Shown piece after piece: positions 7,518-16,871 of a stretch of 64,000 nucleotides of DNA. The stretch's first letter is position 1. The number at the start of each line of letters is the position of its first letter. Origin of the DNA: Halapricum desulfuricans (GTDB lineage Archaea; Halobacteriota; Halobacteria; Halobacteriales; Haloarculaceae). A program made the translations under genes and the position numbers. The DNA is taken from NCBI RefSeq assembly GCF_017094505.1, contig NZ_CP064787.1, positions 2,728,001-2,792,000 of the forward strand. Reading direction: 5' to 3'. The notes under the pieces were generated by a model. It was not told the DNA's origin and ran no database searches. It saw only the letters and a list, made by a program, of their open reading frames with translations.

Positions 7518-8861
7518 TCACCGTGACAGTACCCGTTCGACGACAGTAGACAACCTCTCTTCAAGTTCGGACGCTTGAAGGATCCGGATCGATCGCTGTT
7601 CGTCTAGCGATGCAGTCTCCGTGTCTTCCAAGTCTTGTACCACGAGGACACCGTTCCAGCCGGTTCCGAACGCTGGGTCGTCGTAAACGAACGTCTCGTC
7701 TTGCTGGAGAAAGGCCAGATACTCTAATGTCTCTTTGATTCCCCCTCGGATCGTCTCGGGACGCGTCGAGTTCTTGACTTCCGTGATCAGGTACTCGCGT
7801 CGGTCGTCAGCGCTTATCTCAAGGACGATCACGTCGGGACGGCCCGTCGCGTCGGAGAACTCATCGTCGAGGAAATACGTGTTCGCGACGCGCCGTGATT
7901 CGCGCTGGATGAGTTCTGTTCTCGAAAGGTCTTCGCGGTCCTTCTCAGAGACGTCTGAGAAGAATTTCAGTCCTCTGTCTCCGCCGGAGTTGTTGTGGTA
8001 TAGGACCACCTCAGTCCCGTCCTGTGAGAGGCGTGCGACCTCCTGTGTCGCGGATTCAATCGTCTGCAGTTCGACACTGTCGTCGCTCAACTCCTCGATC
8101 GCGGAGACGTATCTGAATAGCACGTAGAGTTCGAACAGCGTCTCATCGTCGTCCGGCGTGATCGCAGTCGTCTCCAGCAGCGATCGGATTGCGGCCTCGT
8201 CACCGTCGACACTCCGTTCGTAGTCTCCCAAGAGGCGAGCCGCAGTCCGATACAACTCGCTTCGAGAATCGGCAGCACGCTGAAGCATGCGCGGCGTCGG
8301 TTCGTAGCTCGCGGGTGACCTGATCCGACGAACGTGGACGTTCCGCTCGAACAGTTCCCGCATCCGTTCGATCAGGTCCGTGCTCTCGCGCCACCGATCC
8401 GTGATCCACTTGTAGTCGCGCCGGAGATACGGTTCGGCCTCGTCGAGCGTCGTGTATATGATCGATAGCAGGCGCTTCAGCACGAGGTTCTCGTCGATGT
8501 CGTAGCTCTCCGTGCGGTGCTCGCAGACGAACAGCGACCGATCGTCGGGATTGCGTGAGTGTCGGGCCTGGAGGGTCTTCCCCCAGTTGATACGGCCGTC
8601 GACGCTGCCACGGGTGCGCCGAGAGGTGTTCTGCGTCTGTGTTTTGATACGCCGGAGTTGCTCGGGGAGCGACTCGACGAAATCGACGACGGCGGGTCGA
8701 AGGATGAAGTGCAATCTGACGAGTCGCTCGTAGTCGTGAAACCGTTCGTCGAGCGCGTCCGGTGCGATCTCCGAGACGACGTGACGGTCCGAGAAGGAAC
8801 CGTGCATCACGTACGCCAGGATGTCCTGGGTGAGTTCGTCGAGGAGTTCGTCCCTATTCAT
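7518..8861 (-). CDS. McrC-like nuclease subunit
   Basis: A 447-residue protein. The C-terminal third has a PD-(D/E)xK core: D343 in GRPDVIVLE and E361-x-K363 in LITEVKNS. A conserved TLFELYVLFRYV segment (about 241-252) matches the helix that precedes the nuclease in McrC-type proteins. The N-terminal 240 residues are helical and charged and probably bind the partner ring. Its start overlaps the end of the McrB-like gene by 8 bases, so the two are co-translated. In McrBC systems this subunit cuts modified DNA after GTP-driven translocation. The target modification cannot be read from sequence. Confidence 0.8.
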   Translation of the reverse strand: MNRDELLDELTQDILAYVMHGSFSDRHVVSEIAPDALDERFHDYERLVRLHFILRPAVVDFVESLPEQLRRIKTQTQNTSRRTRGSVDGRINWGKTLQARHSRNPDDRSLFVCEHRTESYDIDENLVLKRLLSIIYTTLDEAEPYLRRDYKWITDRWRESTDLIERMRELFERNVHVRRIRSPASYEPTPRMLQRAADSRSELYRTAARLLGDYERSVDGDEAAIRSLLETTAITPDDDETLFELYVLFRYVSAIEELSDDSVELQTIESATQEVARLSQDGTEVVLYHNNSGGDRGLKFFSDVSEKDREDLSRTELIQRESRRVANTYFLDDEFSDATGRPDVIVLEISADDRREYLITEVKNSTRPETIRGGIKETLEYLAFLQQDETFVYDDPAFGTGWNGVLVVQDLEDTETASLDEQRSIRILQASELEERLSTVVERVLSR

Positions 8862-10383
8862 CGATCGCGACCTGCAAGACGTCAGTTGCGAGCCGACCTA
8901 GCCGCGTCTCGTCGACAGCGTCGACGGCGGCGAGTCGGCCAGCGATCCGTTCGCGACGCGGAACCCCCTCGAGTTGAGGGAAGACGTAACTACCGACGGC
9001 CTCGGTGAGCGATCGCTCCAGCGAACTGGGTGTCGCCGCGACGTGAGCGAGTATGTCCTTAATGATCGCCGGACCGATCTTTCGCTCGTCGACGACGTTG
9101 TTCGTCACGTACCACACGTCGCCGACGGCCTCGCGAACGCCTGACTCGACGTCCATGCCCCAAGTCTCCGCGTACGCGTCGACGAGCGCGTCACGTTCGT
9201 CTTCGTCTTCCGGGACTGTGGGTGCGTCGACGTAGACGAACGCGAACCGTCGCATGAACGCGTAGGACATCTCGTACAGCGACGTCTTGTCGTAACTGTT
9301 CATCGTCGCGATGAGCCGCCAGGATTTCGGAACGGCGTACTGATGCGGTGCAAGGTCACCGTCGACGTTGTCGGCGGGCAGCAGTTCGATCTCCTCACCG
9401 TCACGAGTGAACGGCAGCGTCACCGCCTGACCTGACAGGAGTGTAAACAGCTGTCCGAACGACTTGTCGATGTCCGATCGGTTGATCTCGTCGATTATCA
9501 GGATCTCGTTGCGCCGGCTGTCCTGTCGCTTGAAACAGCGGAGGACCTGCCCGGGCGTGAACGACAGGTCGTCACTCTGTTCTTCGGGCATATACCCACC
9601 GATCGTCTCGAACGTCGACCAGTCCGCCGTCGCAGTCGTCGTCTCGAACCCGGTGAACACGTCCGAGTTCTGTGCGGCGAGATGAGACGCGACGAGCCGT
9701 GCGATTTCGGTCTTGCCAGTCCCCGGTGGCCCAGTGAGAACGATGTGCTTGCCGGCATCCAGTGCCGCCGTGATCTGCTGGGCGATCTCCGCGGCGCGAT
9801 CGTCCGGAAAATACAGTCCCGAAAACACGTCCGGATCCACGGCGAAATCCGGGTTACCGTGTCGATCGATCTGTTCGTCGGCGTGCGTGTCGCCGTACAC
9901 GAGCGACGGGACAGAGCCGTATCGACCGCGGATTCCGCCGACACCCATCTCGTTGAGCGGCGAAAAGCCGAGCGGATAGTCGCGACCGTATCCAGCCAGT
10001 TCGTGTATCTCGGAGGAATCGACGCCGAGTTCGACGGGAGCGTCGAGATAGATCAGACAGACCCACGGCTCGTCAGGCTCGTGATTGGGCCAGATATCGC
10101 GGCCGATCGGCTCGTTCTGTTCCGTGGCCTGCACTTCGGCGGCATACTCGTAGGCCCCATCGCGGTAAAAGAACAGAAAGTCACCGGGAGAGACCTTCTT
10201 CCAACTTCCCTCGACGGTCGATTTCGTCCCCCACAGCCGGACTGTCTCGCCGTCGATATCTGTCTCCGCACGTGGGCGAACCTGATCGGCTGAGACACCG
10301 TCGAGAACCGTCCGACGGAAGTTATCGGCCGCGGCCTCGTTTCCGATCGGCGCGAGAAACACGTCTGGCCCCGAGTAGGTCAT
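8854..10383 (-). CDS. McrB-like AAA+ NTPase with N-terminal EVE/PUA-like domain
   Basis: A 509-residue protein. Residues 5-165 resemble the EVE/PUA-like fold (DVFLAPIGN; VSPGDFLFFYRDGAYEYAAEV), a module that in other defence proteins recognises modified bases. Residues 190-460 are an McrB-type AAA+ domain: Walker A GPPGTGKT at 218-225, Walker B ILIIDEINRS at 294-303, and an IATMNSYDK...RRF segment at 358-380. Together with the overlapping McrC-like gene it makes a modification-dependent (type IV) restriction system. The ATG at 10383 is favoured over a 41-residue longer reading, because a TATA-like TTTTATCC lies about 25 bases upstream, implying a leaderless transcript. Confidence 0.85.
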   Translation of the reverse strand: MTYSGPDVFLAPIGNEAAADNFRRTVLDGVSADQVRPRAETDIDGETVRLWGTKSTVEGSWKKVSPGDFLFFYRDGAYEYAAEVQATEQNEPIGRDIWPNHEPDEPWVCLIYLDAPVELGVDSSEIHELAGYGRDYPLGFSPLNEMGVGGIRGRYGSVPSLVYGDTHADEQIDRHGNPDFAVDPDVFSGLYFPDDRAAEIAQQITAALDAGKHIVLTGPPGTGKTEIARLVASHLAAQNSDVFTGFETTTATADWSTFETIGGYMPEEQSDDLSFTPGQVLRCFKRQDSRRNEILIIDEINRSDIDKSFGQLFTLLSGQAVTLPFTRDGEEIELLPADNVDGDLAPHQYAVPKSWRLIATMNSYDKTSLYEMSYAFMRRFAFVYVDAPTVPEDEDERDALVDAYAETWGMDVESGVREAVGDVWYVTNNVVDERKIGPAIIKDILAHVAATPSSLERSLTEAVGSYVFPQLEGVPRRERIAGRLAAVDAVDETRLGRLATDVLQVAIDE

Positions 10384-10406
10384 GGCCCGAATATGAATCC
10401 ACGGAT

Positions 10407-10463
10407 GGATAAAACATCTAGAGACGTGTGATCTGTCGACTCCTCTCGTCCGACGATTTATCA
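10407..10463. promoter_or_regulatory. Divergent promoter pair between mcrB-like gene and small zinc-finger gene
   Basis: On the minus strand GTTTTATCC (10407-10415) lies about 25 bases before the mcrB-like ATG. On the plus strand a TTTATCA element (10457-10463) lies about 23-26 bases before the 10486 start. Both spacings fit leaderless haloarchaeal transcription, so the two genes share a spacer of about 100 bases. This is assigned by eye. Confidence 0.45.
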
Positions 10464-10485
10464 GTGAATACGTTACCAACCGGAG

Positions 10486-10704
10486 GTGATGCACCTGCGT
10501 CGACATCCGACCTCACAATGTGAACACTGTGGTAGTCGACTGTGGTACGGGGTCAAATCCGAGGGGGACGGCTGGAAAGTACTGTACGAGTGTACGACCC
10601 CCGGATGTGAGAGAGACGCCGCCACTTCGTTCATCGATATGGCATCGGTTTCGGATCGTGATCAGGTGTACAAGCATGCCGAAGCGATCGGACAGACGCT
10701 GTAA
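10486..10704 (+). CDS. Small zinc-finger protein next to the McrBC-like pair
   Basis: A 72-residue protein with CEHC near residue 12 and a second cysteine pair in ECTTPGCERD near residue 35, a short zinc-binding knuckle, followed by a helical tail (DQVYKHAEAIGQTL). The start is either GTG at 10486 or ATG three bases later; the GGAGGT at 10482 is too close to serve as a normal ribosome site. It is divergent from the McrB-like gene. A regulatory or accessory role in the defence island is only a guess from position. Confidence 0.6.
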   Translation: MMHLRRHPTSQCEHCGSRLWYGVKSEGDGWKVLYECTTPGCERDAATSFIDMASVSDRDQVYKHAEAIGQTL

Positions 10705-10730
10705 CATCCGAAATCTGGAGAATATCAGGA

Positions 10731-10928
10731 CTACTGCCCTTGGCCCCGAATAGATTTCACCTGTGATTCTGACCCGCACCACTCACGACAGACAGCACCG
10801 TCGTCGGCGACCTCCGCGCCTCCGAACCAGTCAAAGCGCCACAACTCGACGTCGATCGAGAATTGCTCGCGTACCGACCACCGAGTCACGAATCCAGTGA
10901 CTGTCAGTATCCGGTCGTGTATCTGCAC
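10731..10928 (-). CDS. Hypothetical small protein
   Basis: A 65-residue reading frame with MQIHDRILTVTGFVTRW, then VELWRFDWFGGAEV and CREWC. The aromatic-rich WRFDWFGG and the paired cysteines look like a folded small protein rather than random translation. It starts TGCAT-proximal at 10928 and converges with the 10486 gene. No family is recognised and no clear promoter is seen, so it could be spurious. Confidence 0.35.
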   Translation of the reverse strand: MQIHDRILTVTGFVTRWSVREQFSIDVELWRFDWFGGAEVADDGAVCREWCGSESQVKSIRGQGQ

Positions 10929-10965
10929 GACGGACAGAACCCTGCATGCGGTCGTGACAGACGGA

Positions 10966-11241
10966 CTACGCGCCTGACAGCTGAATCGCGCGCACGATGA
11001 CGTACATGAGGACGATCGCCGACCCGACAGCGAGAATCAACTGTCCGAGCCACGTCAGTGCGGTCCCGATCAGCGGCCAGAGGCCGGTCACCGCGGTGAC
11101 GGCCGCGCCGAGATACAGCGGGAGCAAGCCGAGAATCCCGAACAGCAAGACCAGCCCCAGGATCGGGTAGGCTTCCCGCCAGATCTGTCCGAAGTCAAAC
11201 GTCCCGGTCTCCATATCGATGAACGGCGTCGATGAGGACAT
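10966..11241 (-). CDS. Small membrane protein of unknown function
   Basis: A 91-residue protein if started at MSSSTPFIDMETGTFDFG (11241), or 100 residues from the ATG at 11268. Two long hydrophobic segments (about 25-55 and 60-85 in the shorter form) and an amphipathic N-terminus are visible. It lies 77 bases downstream of dapE on the same strand. Function is not recognised. Confidence 0.6.
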   Translation of the reverse strand: MSSSTPFIDMETGTFDFGQIWREAYPILGLVLLFGILGLLPLYLGAAVTAVTGLWPLIGTALTWLGQLILAVGSAIVLMYVIVRAIQLSGA

Positions 11242-11318
11242 CGAGAACACCTTCGGCCACCCGGCCAAAATCGCTTCGGGAAGGTACAGTGGCTATTTTC
11301 GTTTCGCGCACCGACCGA

Positions 11319-12398
11319 TTACCGGAGCATCGCTTCCAGCGTCCCGGTGACGGCCTCAGCGGCGGCGTGCACTTCTGACAGTCGGACGTACTCCCGGTCG
11401 CTGTGGGCGACAGCGCCCTCCTCGTCGGCCAGCACGCCCGGTCCGAACACGACCGTCGGCGCTTCCTGCGCGAAATACGAGGCCTCTGTCGCGGCACCGA
11501 ACGGCCGAACGTCGCCGCCGCTTGCCGCCGCGAGCGTCTCGACGAGCCGGTCGTCGGGATCGGTCGCGAACGCCTCCAGAAATGGGGTCTGGCGGTCGAC
11601 AAAGGCGACCTCCAGCTCCACCCCCGCCGGGAGTCGCGCTTCGAGGTGCTCGACCAGCCCGGATCGAAAGCCCTCGGCCGTCTCGGGCGGGACGCTCCGG
11701 CGGTCGAAGGTGACGGCACATTCGGCGGGGATCTGGTTCGGCGCGTCGCCGCCCTCGATCAGCGTCGGCACGAGCGACGGCCGGCCCAGTTGCTCGTGCT
11801 CGCCGGGCCCGCGGGCCTCGTCGTAGGTCGCCAGCCCCTCGAGTATCGGTCCGGCCGCGCTGACCGCGTTGTCGCCGCTTTCGGGCTCGGCCGCGTGCGC
11901 GCTCGTCCCCGTGATCGTGACCGTCCCCTCGAAGCGACCCCGGGCAGCCGTACAGACGTCCAAGCCAGTGGGTTCGCCGACGATGAACCCGTCGGCGTCG
12001 AACCGTCCCCGCAGCGCGGCGGCCCCCGTCGAGTGGACCTCCTCGTCGGGCGTGACCGCGAGAGTCACCGACCCCCGTTTCGGCTCGACGGAGAGAAAGG
12101 CCGCGAGCAGCGCGGCGAGCGGGCCCTTGGCGTCACAGGACCCGCGGCCGGTGACGACCTCGCCGTCGCGCCCGTACGGGACGTGCGGTGGGACCGTGTC
12201 GATGTGCGTGTTGAGCACGAGGTGTGGCCCCGCTCGATCGCCGACTCGCGTCGCCAGCACGTTCCCGGCGTCGTCGACAGTCGGCTCGATCCCTTCTCCC
12301 TCCAGCGTCTCGACCAGCAGGGTTCGCATCTCGGCGACCGACTCGTGGGACGGCGTCTTCACGGCCCGCTCGTGGAAGGCCTCGAGGTCGAAGGTCAT
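11319..12398 (-). CDS. dapE: M20-family deacylase, probable succinyl-diaminopimelate desuccinylase
   Basis: A 359-residue zinc peptidase-like enzyme. Metal-site segments are visible in order: LNTHIDTVP, GRGSCDAKGPLAALL, TPDEEVHSTG, VGEPTG and the C-terminal VAHSDREYV. It should release succinate from N-succinyl-LL-diaminopimelate in lysine synthesis. It overlaps dapF by 4 bases (12395-12398), which supports this choice over related ArgE or LysK deacylases. The start is the ATG at 12398 (MTFDLEAFHERAV). The upstream acylation steps are not in this window. Confidence 0.85.
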   Translation of the reverse strand: MTFDLEAFHERAVKTPSHESVAEMRTLLVETLEGEGIEPTVDDAGNVLATRVGDRAGPHLVLNTHIDTVPPHVPYGRDGEVVTGRGSCDAKGPLAALLAAFLSVEPKRGSVTLAVTPDEEVHSTGAAALRGRFDADGFIVGEPTGLDVCTAARGRFEGTVTITGTSAHAAEPESGDNAVSAAGPILEGLATYDEARGPGEHEQLGRPSLVPTLIEGGDAPNQIPAECAVTFDRRSVPPETAEGFRSGLVEHLEARLPAGVELEVAFVDRQTPFLEAFATDPDDRLVETLAAASGGDVRPFGAATEASYFAQEAPTVVFGPGVLADEEGAVAHSDREYVRLSEVHAAAEAVTGTLEAMLR

Positions 12399-13258
12399 CG
12401 TTCGGCGACCACTCCGTCGGCGGGGACGGCCGTCTCGAACTCGCGCTCGACCGGGCCCTGCAGCGTCGCGCCGTCGGCAGTGCGCGTGACGACTAACCGC
12501 CCGCCCGGCGGGCTGACGGGGACGGACTGGTCGGTCTCGACGCGCCCGAGCTCGTGAGCGGCAGCGACGATCGCAACCGCGCCGGTCCCACAGGAGCGCG
12601 TCTCGCCCTCGACGCCGCGCTCGAAGGTGCGCTGGTCGTAGCCGAACGCCGGTCCGTCCGCCCGCTCGGAGGCGACCGTGACGTTCGCGCCCTCGGGGAA
12701 CACCGCGGCGTGGCGCACCGGCGGGGCGATCGTTTCGAGATCGAGCCCGGCGACGTCCTCGACAAAGGCGACGGCGTGGGGAACGCCCGTATTGACCGCA
12801 GTGACGGTCAGCCCCTCGATCTCGCGCTCGATCAGCGGTTCGTCGAGCGTCGTCGGCACGGCCCCGGGATCGAACGTCGGCTCGCCCATCCCGACGGTGA
12901 CGCCTTCCGGCCCGACCTCGGCCGGGTACGCGCCGGCCGGCGTGTCGATGACGAACTCGCGATCGCCAGTCCGGGCGGCCGCCCACGTCGCGACGACCCG
13001 GGCACCGTTGCCGCACATTTCGGCGATCGAGCCGTCGGGCTGGACGAGCGTCATCTCGACCCGTGGTGGGTCGGCCCCGGCGTCCAACTCCAGAAACAGG
13101 ACGCCGTCGGCACCAACACGTTCGCCGTCCGGGTGATCGAGGCCCGTCTCCCGGTCGGCCAGCCGCCGGGCGAAGGCCGCTCTGCCCTCGACGGGCGCGT
13201 CGGCCTCGACCACGACGAAGTCGTTGCCGGTGCCGTGGTACTTCTCGACGGTGATCAT
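12395..13258 (-). CDS. dapF: Diaminopimelate epimerase
   Basis: A 287-residue enzyme interconverting LL- and meso-diaminopimelate. The two catalytic cysteines are visible in EMCGNGARV and RSCGTGAVA, each in one of the two pseudo-symmetric halves, and the N-terminus KYHGTGNDFVVV is characteristic. It overlaps lysA by 4 bases at its start and dapE by 4 bases at its end, a coupled three-gene lysine operon on the minus strand. Confidence 0.96.
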   Translation of the reverse strand: MITVEKYHGTGNDFVVVEADAPVEGRAAFARRLADRETGLDHPDGERVGADGVLFLELDAGADPPRVEMTLVQPDGSIAEMCGNGARVVATWAAARTGDREFVIDTPAGAYPAEVGPEGVTVGMGEPTFDPGAVPTTLDEPLIEREIEGLTVTAVNTGVPHAVAFVEDVAGLDLETIAPPVRHAAVFPEGANVTVASERADGPAFGYDQRTFERGVEGETRSCGTGAVAIVAAAHELGRVETDQSVPVSPPGGRLVVTRTADGATLQGPVEREFETAVPADGVVAER

Positions 13259-14505
13259 CGCTCGACCTCTAGTCGGGTCAGCTCCGAAAGGGTTTCGCGT
13301 TCGACGGCGAGTCGGGCCCGCCCGTTCTCCTCGAGGGAAACGACGGCCGGACGGGGCCGGGAGTTGTAGTTCGAGGCCATCTCGTAGCCGTACGCCCCGG
13401 CGTTGCCGATCGCAAGCACGTCCCCGCGCTCGGGACCGGGGAGCTCGCGGTCCCGGCCCAGGACGTCGGCCGTCTCACAGATCGGGCCGGCGATCGTCGC
13501 CGCGACCGACCCGCGCTCGTCGGCGTCAGGTGCCAGCGTCCGGATCTCGTGGTAGGCGTCGTACATCGCCGGGCGCACCAGCGTCGTCATGCCCGCGTCG
13601 ACGCCCACGACCGTCGTCTCGGGCGTCGGCTTGACCGTGTTGACAGTCGTCAGGAGGACGCCGGCGTCGGCGACGACGTATCGACCTGGTTCGATCCCGA
13701 GTGTCGCGTCAAGTTCGCCGACCGCCTCGCGGGTCGCCGCCGCCACGCTGTCGAGATCCAGCGGTTCTTCGTCCGGACGGTAGGGGACGCCCAGCCCGCC
13801 GCCGACGTTGAGAAAGTCGAGGTCGTGATCGAGATCGCGCGCAAGTTTGCCCATCCTGGAGACGAGTTCGCGGTGGGCCGCCAGATCCGACGCCTCGTGG
13901 ATCCCGCTGCCGGCGTGGGCGTGCAGGCCGACGAGGTCGAACCCGCGATCGGCGATCTCGTCTGCGAGTTCGGGGACGCGATCGTACGGGACGCCGAACT
14001 TCGGGGCGTCGCCGGTCGTGACCTTCGCGTGGTGGCCCGCACCGACGCCCGGGTTGACCCGGATCGCCAGCGGGCCGTCGTAGCCCCGCTCGGCGAGCGC
14101 CTCGAAGGTGTCGGCCGCGCCGACGGTGATCACCAGCTCGAGGTCCCGAGGCGGGTCCGCGGCGAGTTCGACGACGCGATCCAGATCGTCGGCCGGCGGG
14201 TTGACCGCGGTGTATCGGACCCGGTCGAAGCCGGCGTCAATTGCGCGCTGGAGTTCGCCGGCGGAGGCACACTCCGCGCCGAGATCCGTCTCTGCGACGG
14301 TTTCCAGCGTCGCACGGACGGTGTTCGCCTTGACGGCGTAGCTGATCGCCTCGTCGTGGAAGGCCGCCCGAAGGTTGGCGACGTTCTCCCGAACGCGTCG
14401 CCGGTCGAGGACGTACAGTGGCGTTCCGTACTCGTCGGCGAGATCGCGAAGCGTGGCCGCGTCCCAGTCGGCGAGGCGGCGGATCGGTGGTCCCTCGGTG
14501 GTCAT
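13255..14505 (-). CDS. lysA: Diaminopimelate decarboxylase
   Basis: A 416-residue PLP enzyme making lysine from meso-diaminopimelate. The PLP lysine lies in ISYAVKANT, the HAHAGSGIHE and GGGLGVPY segments bind the cofactor phosphate, and EPGRYVVADAG and CETADVLGRDRELP fit the C-terminal active-site contribution. It is the first gene of lysA-dapF-dapE. The start MTTEGPPIRRLADW at 14505 gives the normal family length. Haloarchaea have no meso-diaminopimelate murein, so the pathway serves lysine only. Confidence 0.96.
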   Translation of the reverse strand: MTTEGPPIRRLADWDAATLRDLADEYGTPLYVLDRRRVRENVANLRAAFHDEAISYAVKANTVRATLETVAETDLGAECASAGELQRAIDAGFDRVRYTAVNPPADDLDRVVELAADPPRDLELVITVGAADTFEALAERGYDGPLAIRVNPGVGAGHHAKVTTGDAPKFGVPYDRVPELADEIADRGFDLVGLHAHAGSGIHEASDLAAHRELVSRMGKLARDLDHDLDFLNVGGGLGVPYRPDEEPLDLDSVAAATREAVGELDATLGIEPGRYVVADAGVLLTTVNTVKPTPETTVVGVDAGMTTLVRPAMYDAYHEIRTLAPDADERGSVAATIAGPICETADVLGRDRELPGPERGDVLAIGNAGAYGYEMASNYNSRPRPAVVSLEENGRARLAVERETLSELTRLEVER

Positions 14506-14581
14506 TACGGGTCATTCGATCCGGCCGCAAATCATAGTGACTATCCTGACCCGCCGTCATAGATGTCCAATCAACACCAAG

Positions 14582-14588
14582 TACTATA
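14582..14588 (+). promoter_or_regulatory. Probable TATA box of the 14613 UspA gene
   Basis: TACTATA stands 25 bases before the ATG at 14613, in a short AT-rich spacer between divergent lysA and this gene. The spacing implies a leaderless mRNA. Confidence 0.4.
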
Positions 14589-14612
14589 GGCCAATATGTG
14601 GTATTGATTGCC

Positions 14613-15032
14613 ATGGGGGAACAGATCGCGATCGTCGTGGACGAAGGCGATCAGGGGAGTTCGCACGTCGAACGCGCAATCGACAGCGCGAGAGAGCACG
14701 AGGCGACGCTCCACGGCCTGTACGTGATCGACGCGTGGCGGTTCGGTGAATACTCGGTCGACGGATGGAGCGTGCTCGAACGCGAAAAGCAAGAGGAGAA
14801 GGGAAAGCAGGTCCTAGAGCAGATCCGGCAGCAATGCGAGCGCCACGGCGTCGAATTCGAGCAGGAAACGACAGTCGGCAAGCCGAGCGAGACGATCCGT
14901 GACTTCGTTCGTGACAACGACATCGACTTGCTCGTGTTTTGCGAACCGAGAGGAGAGGGGAAGACACACAATTCACCGCAGATGATCAGAGATCTGCAAA
15001 GAGAACTGTCAGTGGAGATAGAAACCGTCTGA
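14613..15032 (+). CDS. Universal stress (UspA-like) domain protein
   Basis: A 139-residue single-domain protein with the UspA fold pattern: beta strand IAIVVDEG, a helix with SSHVERAID, strand LHGLYVIDAW and strand IDLLVFCEP. The canonical GSxGxxG ATP-binding tail is replaced by CEPRGEGKTHNSPQM, so nucleotide binding is doubtful. It diverges from lysA. A stress role is inferred from family only. Confidence 0.75.
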   Translation: MGEQIAIVVDEGDQGSSHVERAIDSAREHEATLHGLYVIDAWRFGEYSVDGWSVLEREKQEEKGKQVLEQIRQQCERHGVEFEQETTVGKPSETIRDFVRDNDIDLLVFCEPRGEGKTHNSPQMIRDLQRELSVEIETV

Positions 15033-15206
15033 CGTCGCGAACACGACTGTGGTGATATTCGCTCTGATTACCGCTATTCGCGCTGTAGAACGACCACAAC
15101 CGGATATCTCGGAAATTACGACAGACGCGCCCGGCTGTCACTGATTTCGTCCGTACGGCGGCTGACGGGCCAGGCCTGCTCGGAGAGTCGCGCTACCTCG
15201 GTTCTC

Positions 15207-16871
15207 CTACATCATACCGCCCATGCCGCCGCCCATACCGCCCATGCCGCCGGCGCCGGGTCCGCCGGCGCCTTCCTCGTCACCGCCGGACGTCGAGAGA
15301 TCGCCGGCAGCGATGATGTCGTCGATCTTCAGCACGAGGTTGGCGGCCTCGGCGGCCGAGGACAGCGCCTGCGATTTGGCGTGGGCCGTCTCGACGACGC
15401 CCGCCTCGTAGGTGTCCTCGATATCGCCGGTGAAGACGTTCAGCCCGGCGTTCTGGTCGCCGTCCTCGTGGGCGGAGCGGAGTTCGACCAGCGTGTCGAT
15501 CGAATCGAGGCCGGCGTTCGCCGCAAGCACCCGCGGGATCAGTTCAAGCGAGTCCGCGAAGGCCTCGACAGCGAGCTGTTCGCGGCCGCTGATGCTGTCG
15601 GCGTAGTCGCGCAGCCGGCTCGCGAGTTCGACCTCGACGGCACCGCCGCCGGCGAGCACGAGCCCGTCCGCGACCGCCGCGGCGACGACGTCCAGCGCGT
15701 CGTTGACGCCGCGCTCGAGTTCGTCGACCACGTGGTCAGTCGAGCCGCGCAGCAGCAGCGTCACGCCGTGGGAGTTGTCGCCCTCGACGACGAACCACTC
15801 GTTGTCGGCGTCGTAGGTGATGTCGCCCGATCCCAGGTCCGCCTCGGAGAAGTTGTCCAGATTGGAGACGATGTTCGCGTCGAGGACCTCGCGCATGAAC
15901 TCGATGTCGGACTTCTTCGCTCGCTTGACCGCGAGGATTCCCTCCTTGGCCAGCATGTGCTGGACCATGTCGTCGATGTTCTTCTGACAGAAGACCACGT
16001 CGACGCCGGCGTCGGCGATCGTCTCGACCATCTCCTCGAGCTGCTGTTCCTCCTGTTCGACGAACTGCTGGAGCTGGGACGGGTCGTCGACGCTCAGCTG
16101 GGCGTCGGCGTTGGTCTCTTCGATCTCCAGTGCCGTGTCCATCAGGAGGACCTCGGCGTCCTCGAAGTCGGTCGGCATGTCCTCGTGGACCGGGTCCTCC
16201 TTGAGGAGCACGCCCTCGACGAGTTCCGAGTCCGCGGCGGTTCCGCTGGCCTCGGTCGTGATGTCCAGGAACTCCAGATCGACGATCGAGGAGCCGTCCT
16301 CGGCCTCGACCGTGACGTTCTCGACGGCGTCGACGATCAGCTCGCCGAGCAGGTCCTTGTTCTGCTCTGCGCCCTTGCCGGTCATCGCCGTCTCGGCGAC
16401 CTGCTTGAGGACGTCCCGGTCATCGACGCTGACTTCCTCAGCCACGTCGTCGATCTGGCTCCGGGCCTCCTTGGCGGCCATGTCGAAGCCCTTGATGACC
16501 GTCGAAGGGTGGATGTCCTGTTCGAGCAGGTCCTCGGCGTTTTTCAGCAACTCGCCCGAGATCGAGACGGCAGAAGTCGTGCCGTCGCCCGCCTCGTCTT
16601 CCTGGGTCTCGGCGACCTCGACGATCATCTCCGCTGTTGGGTTGTCGATGTCCATCTCCCGGAGGATGGTCACGCCGTCGTTGGTGACCGTGACGTCGCC
16701 CGTCGAGGAGACGAGCATCTTGTCCATCCCCTTCGGACCGAGCGTCGAGCGTACCGACTCCGCGACCGCTCGGGCCGCGGAGATGTTGTGGCTCTGTGCG
16801 TCCTTGTCCTGCATCCGCTGAGAATCCTCGCCCAGAATGACCATGGGCTGTCCCTGCATTCGCTGGCTCAT
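15207..16871 (-). CDS. ths: Thermosome subunit (group II chaperonin)
   Basis: A 554-residue Cpn60/TCP-1 protein forming the double-ring ATP-driven folding machine. Visible signatures are RSTLGPKGMDKMLV, TVTNDGVTIL, the catalytic DGTTSA in the first equatorial domain, the apical LLLRGST segment and VLAGGGAVEVEL in the second equatorial domain. The C-terminus is a Gly/Met-rich GGMGG tail, as in haloarchaeal subunits. The start MSQRMQGQPM at 16871 is chosen; the 44-residue upstream extension is Arg-rich and unlike the family. Confidence 0.96.
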   Translation of the reverse strand: MSQRMQGQPMVILGEDSQRMQDKDAQSHNISAARAVAESVRSTLGPKGMDKMLVSSTGDVTVTNDGVTILREMDIDNPTAEMIVEVAETQEDEAGDGTTSAVSISGELLKNAEDLLEQDIHPSTVIKGFDMAAKEARSQIDDVAEEVSVDDRDVLKQVAETAMTGKGAEQNKDLLGELIVDAVENVTVEAEDGSSIVDLEFLDITTEASGTAADSELVEGVLLKEDPVHEDMPTDFEDAEVLLMDTALEIEETNADAQLSVDDPSQLQQFVEQEEQQLEEMVETIADAGVDVVFCQKNIDDMVQHMLAKEGILAVKRAKKSDIEFMREVLDANIVSNLDNFSEADLGSGDITYDADNEWFVVEGDNSHGVTLLLRGSTDHVVDELERGVNDALDVVAAAVADGLVLAGGGAVEVELASRLRDYADSISGREQLAVEAFADSLELIPRVLAANAGLDSIDTLVELRSAHEDGDQNAGLNVFTGDIEDTYEAGVVETAHAKSQALSSAAEAANLVLKIDDIIAAGDLSTSGGDEEGAGGPGAGGMGGMGGGMGGMM

